IMG/VR virus record: IMGVR_UViG_3300038450_000073
Coordinates: 1 to 53,866 of that record
DNA: 53,866 nt
Strand: one strand, 5' to 3'
From: a virus
Positions 53,501 through 53,866 of the stretch are shown here, one piece after another (the first letter of the stretch is position 1; each line of letters opens with the position of its first letter). The position numbers were made by a program, and so were the translations under genes. The notes below the pieces were generated by a model. It made no database searches. It saw only the letters and a program-made list of their open reading frames with translations, and was not told the origin of the DNA.

Positions 53501-53670
53501 CCGATGCAGCAAGGCCCAACATTCGCGGCATTTGGGAGCTAGAGCCGTTGATGATCCTCGACGGCTACCTCGTGCTCGAAGGGATTGTCGCCACCCGATT
53601 CGACTGGATCAAGGTCCGCAAGCTGGACAATGGTAACTGGCTTTGCCGTAAGCAGGAGGGCCACGGATGA
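53497..53670 (+). CDS. Small hypothetical protein within the repeat-bounded block
   Basis: 57 residues, ATGA overlap with the metallopeptidase-like gene. 'PNIRGIWELEPLMILDGYLV' and 'FDWIKVRKLDNGNWLCRKQ'. No family recognised; it arrived with the metallopeptidase-like gene if the block was inserted. Its stop lies at the edge of repeat copy 2. Confidence 0.45.
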   Translation: MTDAARPNIRGIWELEPLMILDGYLVLEGIVATRFDWIKVRKLDNGNWLCRKQEGHG

Positions 53671-53764
53671 GAGCAACCCCGCGCCTCCGGGCGAGACGGC
53701 CATCGACGCTCATGTCGCGGTGGTTTCCGAGCAGTCCGTCTAGCACCAAGGGCGGTAAGCTGTG
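53669..53764 (+). repeat. 96-bp direct repeat, copy 2, with gene fragment
   Basis: Repeats 53021-53116. It holds the last 24 codons and stop of the coiled-coil gene without a start (a remnant) and the GTG start of the next reading frame. Confidence 0.9.
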
Positions 53765-53866
53765 GCCTACGCCCTAGTTGCCGGGAGCCCTGGCGATACT
53801 GGCGCGCATGTCCTCGTCGACTCTGGTTCAGCGGGCACGATCCTCGGCGTCAACTCGACAGTAGGC
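53762..53866 (+). CDS. N-terminus of a fibre-like protein, cut by right edge
   Basis: 35 codons from GTG 53762, open to the last base. 'YALVAGSPGDTGAHVLVDSG' followed by 'SAGTILGVNSTVG' is Gly/Ala/Val/Ser-rich like other beta-type fibre N-termini here. Its start region is duplicated at 53114. It might continue toward the repeat protein at the left edge, but joining the two window ends directly does not keep the frame. Confidence 0.5.
   Translation, partial: MAYALVAGSPGDTGAHVLVDSGSAGTILGVNSTVG

Noticed and set aside
53762-53866. Right-edge frame continuing into the left-edge repeat protein
   Set aside because: Thirty-five whole codons end at the last base, which would put frame 1 at base 1, but the repeat protein is in frame 2. 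A direct circular join does not give one gene unless bases are missing.

Overview
The window reads as most of the genome of one tailed double-stranded DNA phage (siphovirus type). It is GC-rich throughout, with frequent GTG and occasional TTG starts and tightly packed genes joined by ATGA/GTGA overlaps. Several genes appear to be leaderless, with a TANNNT hexamer 6-8 nt before the start codon. Together these suggest a high-GC, probably actinobacterial, host; that is inference. No integrase, DNA polymerase, tRNA, rRNA or CRISPR array was recognised. Almost everything is on the + strand. The exceptions are a two-gene cassette at 14.5-15.6 kb (membrane protein plus secreted glutamic peptidase) and one gene at 40.3-40.6 kb.

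Layout. 0-14.4 kb: connector and tail module: repeat-rich protein (cut by the left edge), connector-type proteins, tail tube protein, tail assembly chaperones joined by a -1 frameshift, HK97-gp10-like protein, tape measure protein, LamG-bearing tail-tip protein, a zinc protein interrupted by an intein, and a jelly-roll-like protein. 14.4-15.6 kb: minus-strand cassette. 15.7-18.2 kb: probable lysis module. 18.2-18.6 kb: non-coding control region. 18.6-32.2 kb: early region of many small genes, with a possible annealing-type protein, PD-(D/E)XK nuclease, replication-initiator-like protein, two DNA methyltransferases, HNH protein, Rpf-like hydrolase, LmbU-like regulator, a permuted MazG-like protein and a ribbon-helix-helix protein. 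30.7-45.5 kb: packaging and head: small and large terminase, a portal-Nudix-MuF fusion, PLD- and HAD-like proteins, XkdF-like protease, scaffold-like protein and major capsid protein. 45.5-51.7 kb: sugar cassette of five glycosyltransferase-like genes, an FkbM methyltransferase, a GDP-mannose 3,5-epimerase and a class I methyltransferase. 51.8 kb to the right edge: structural genes plus a metallopeptidase block bounded by a 96-bp direct repeat. The right edge leads functionally into the left edge, so the window is probably a permuted, near-complete genome.

Control. Three promoter-like signals recur: a 16-bp core with -35/-10 spacing at three sites, one driving the minus-strand cassette; a 41-bp bipartite element at two sites; and leaderless -10 hexamers. 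A 14-bp palindrome occurs 11 times, mostly at gene 3' ends, and looks like the operator of an unknown regulator. The strongest leads are this palindrome set, the phage glutamic peptidase, the portal-Nudix-MuF fusion, the intein, the sugar cassette and the permuted MazG-like protein.
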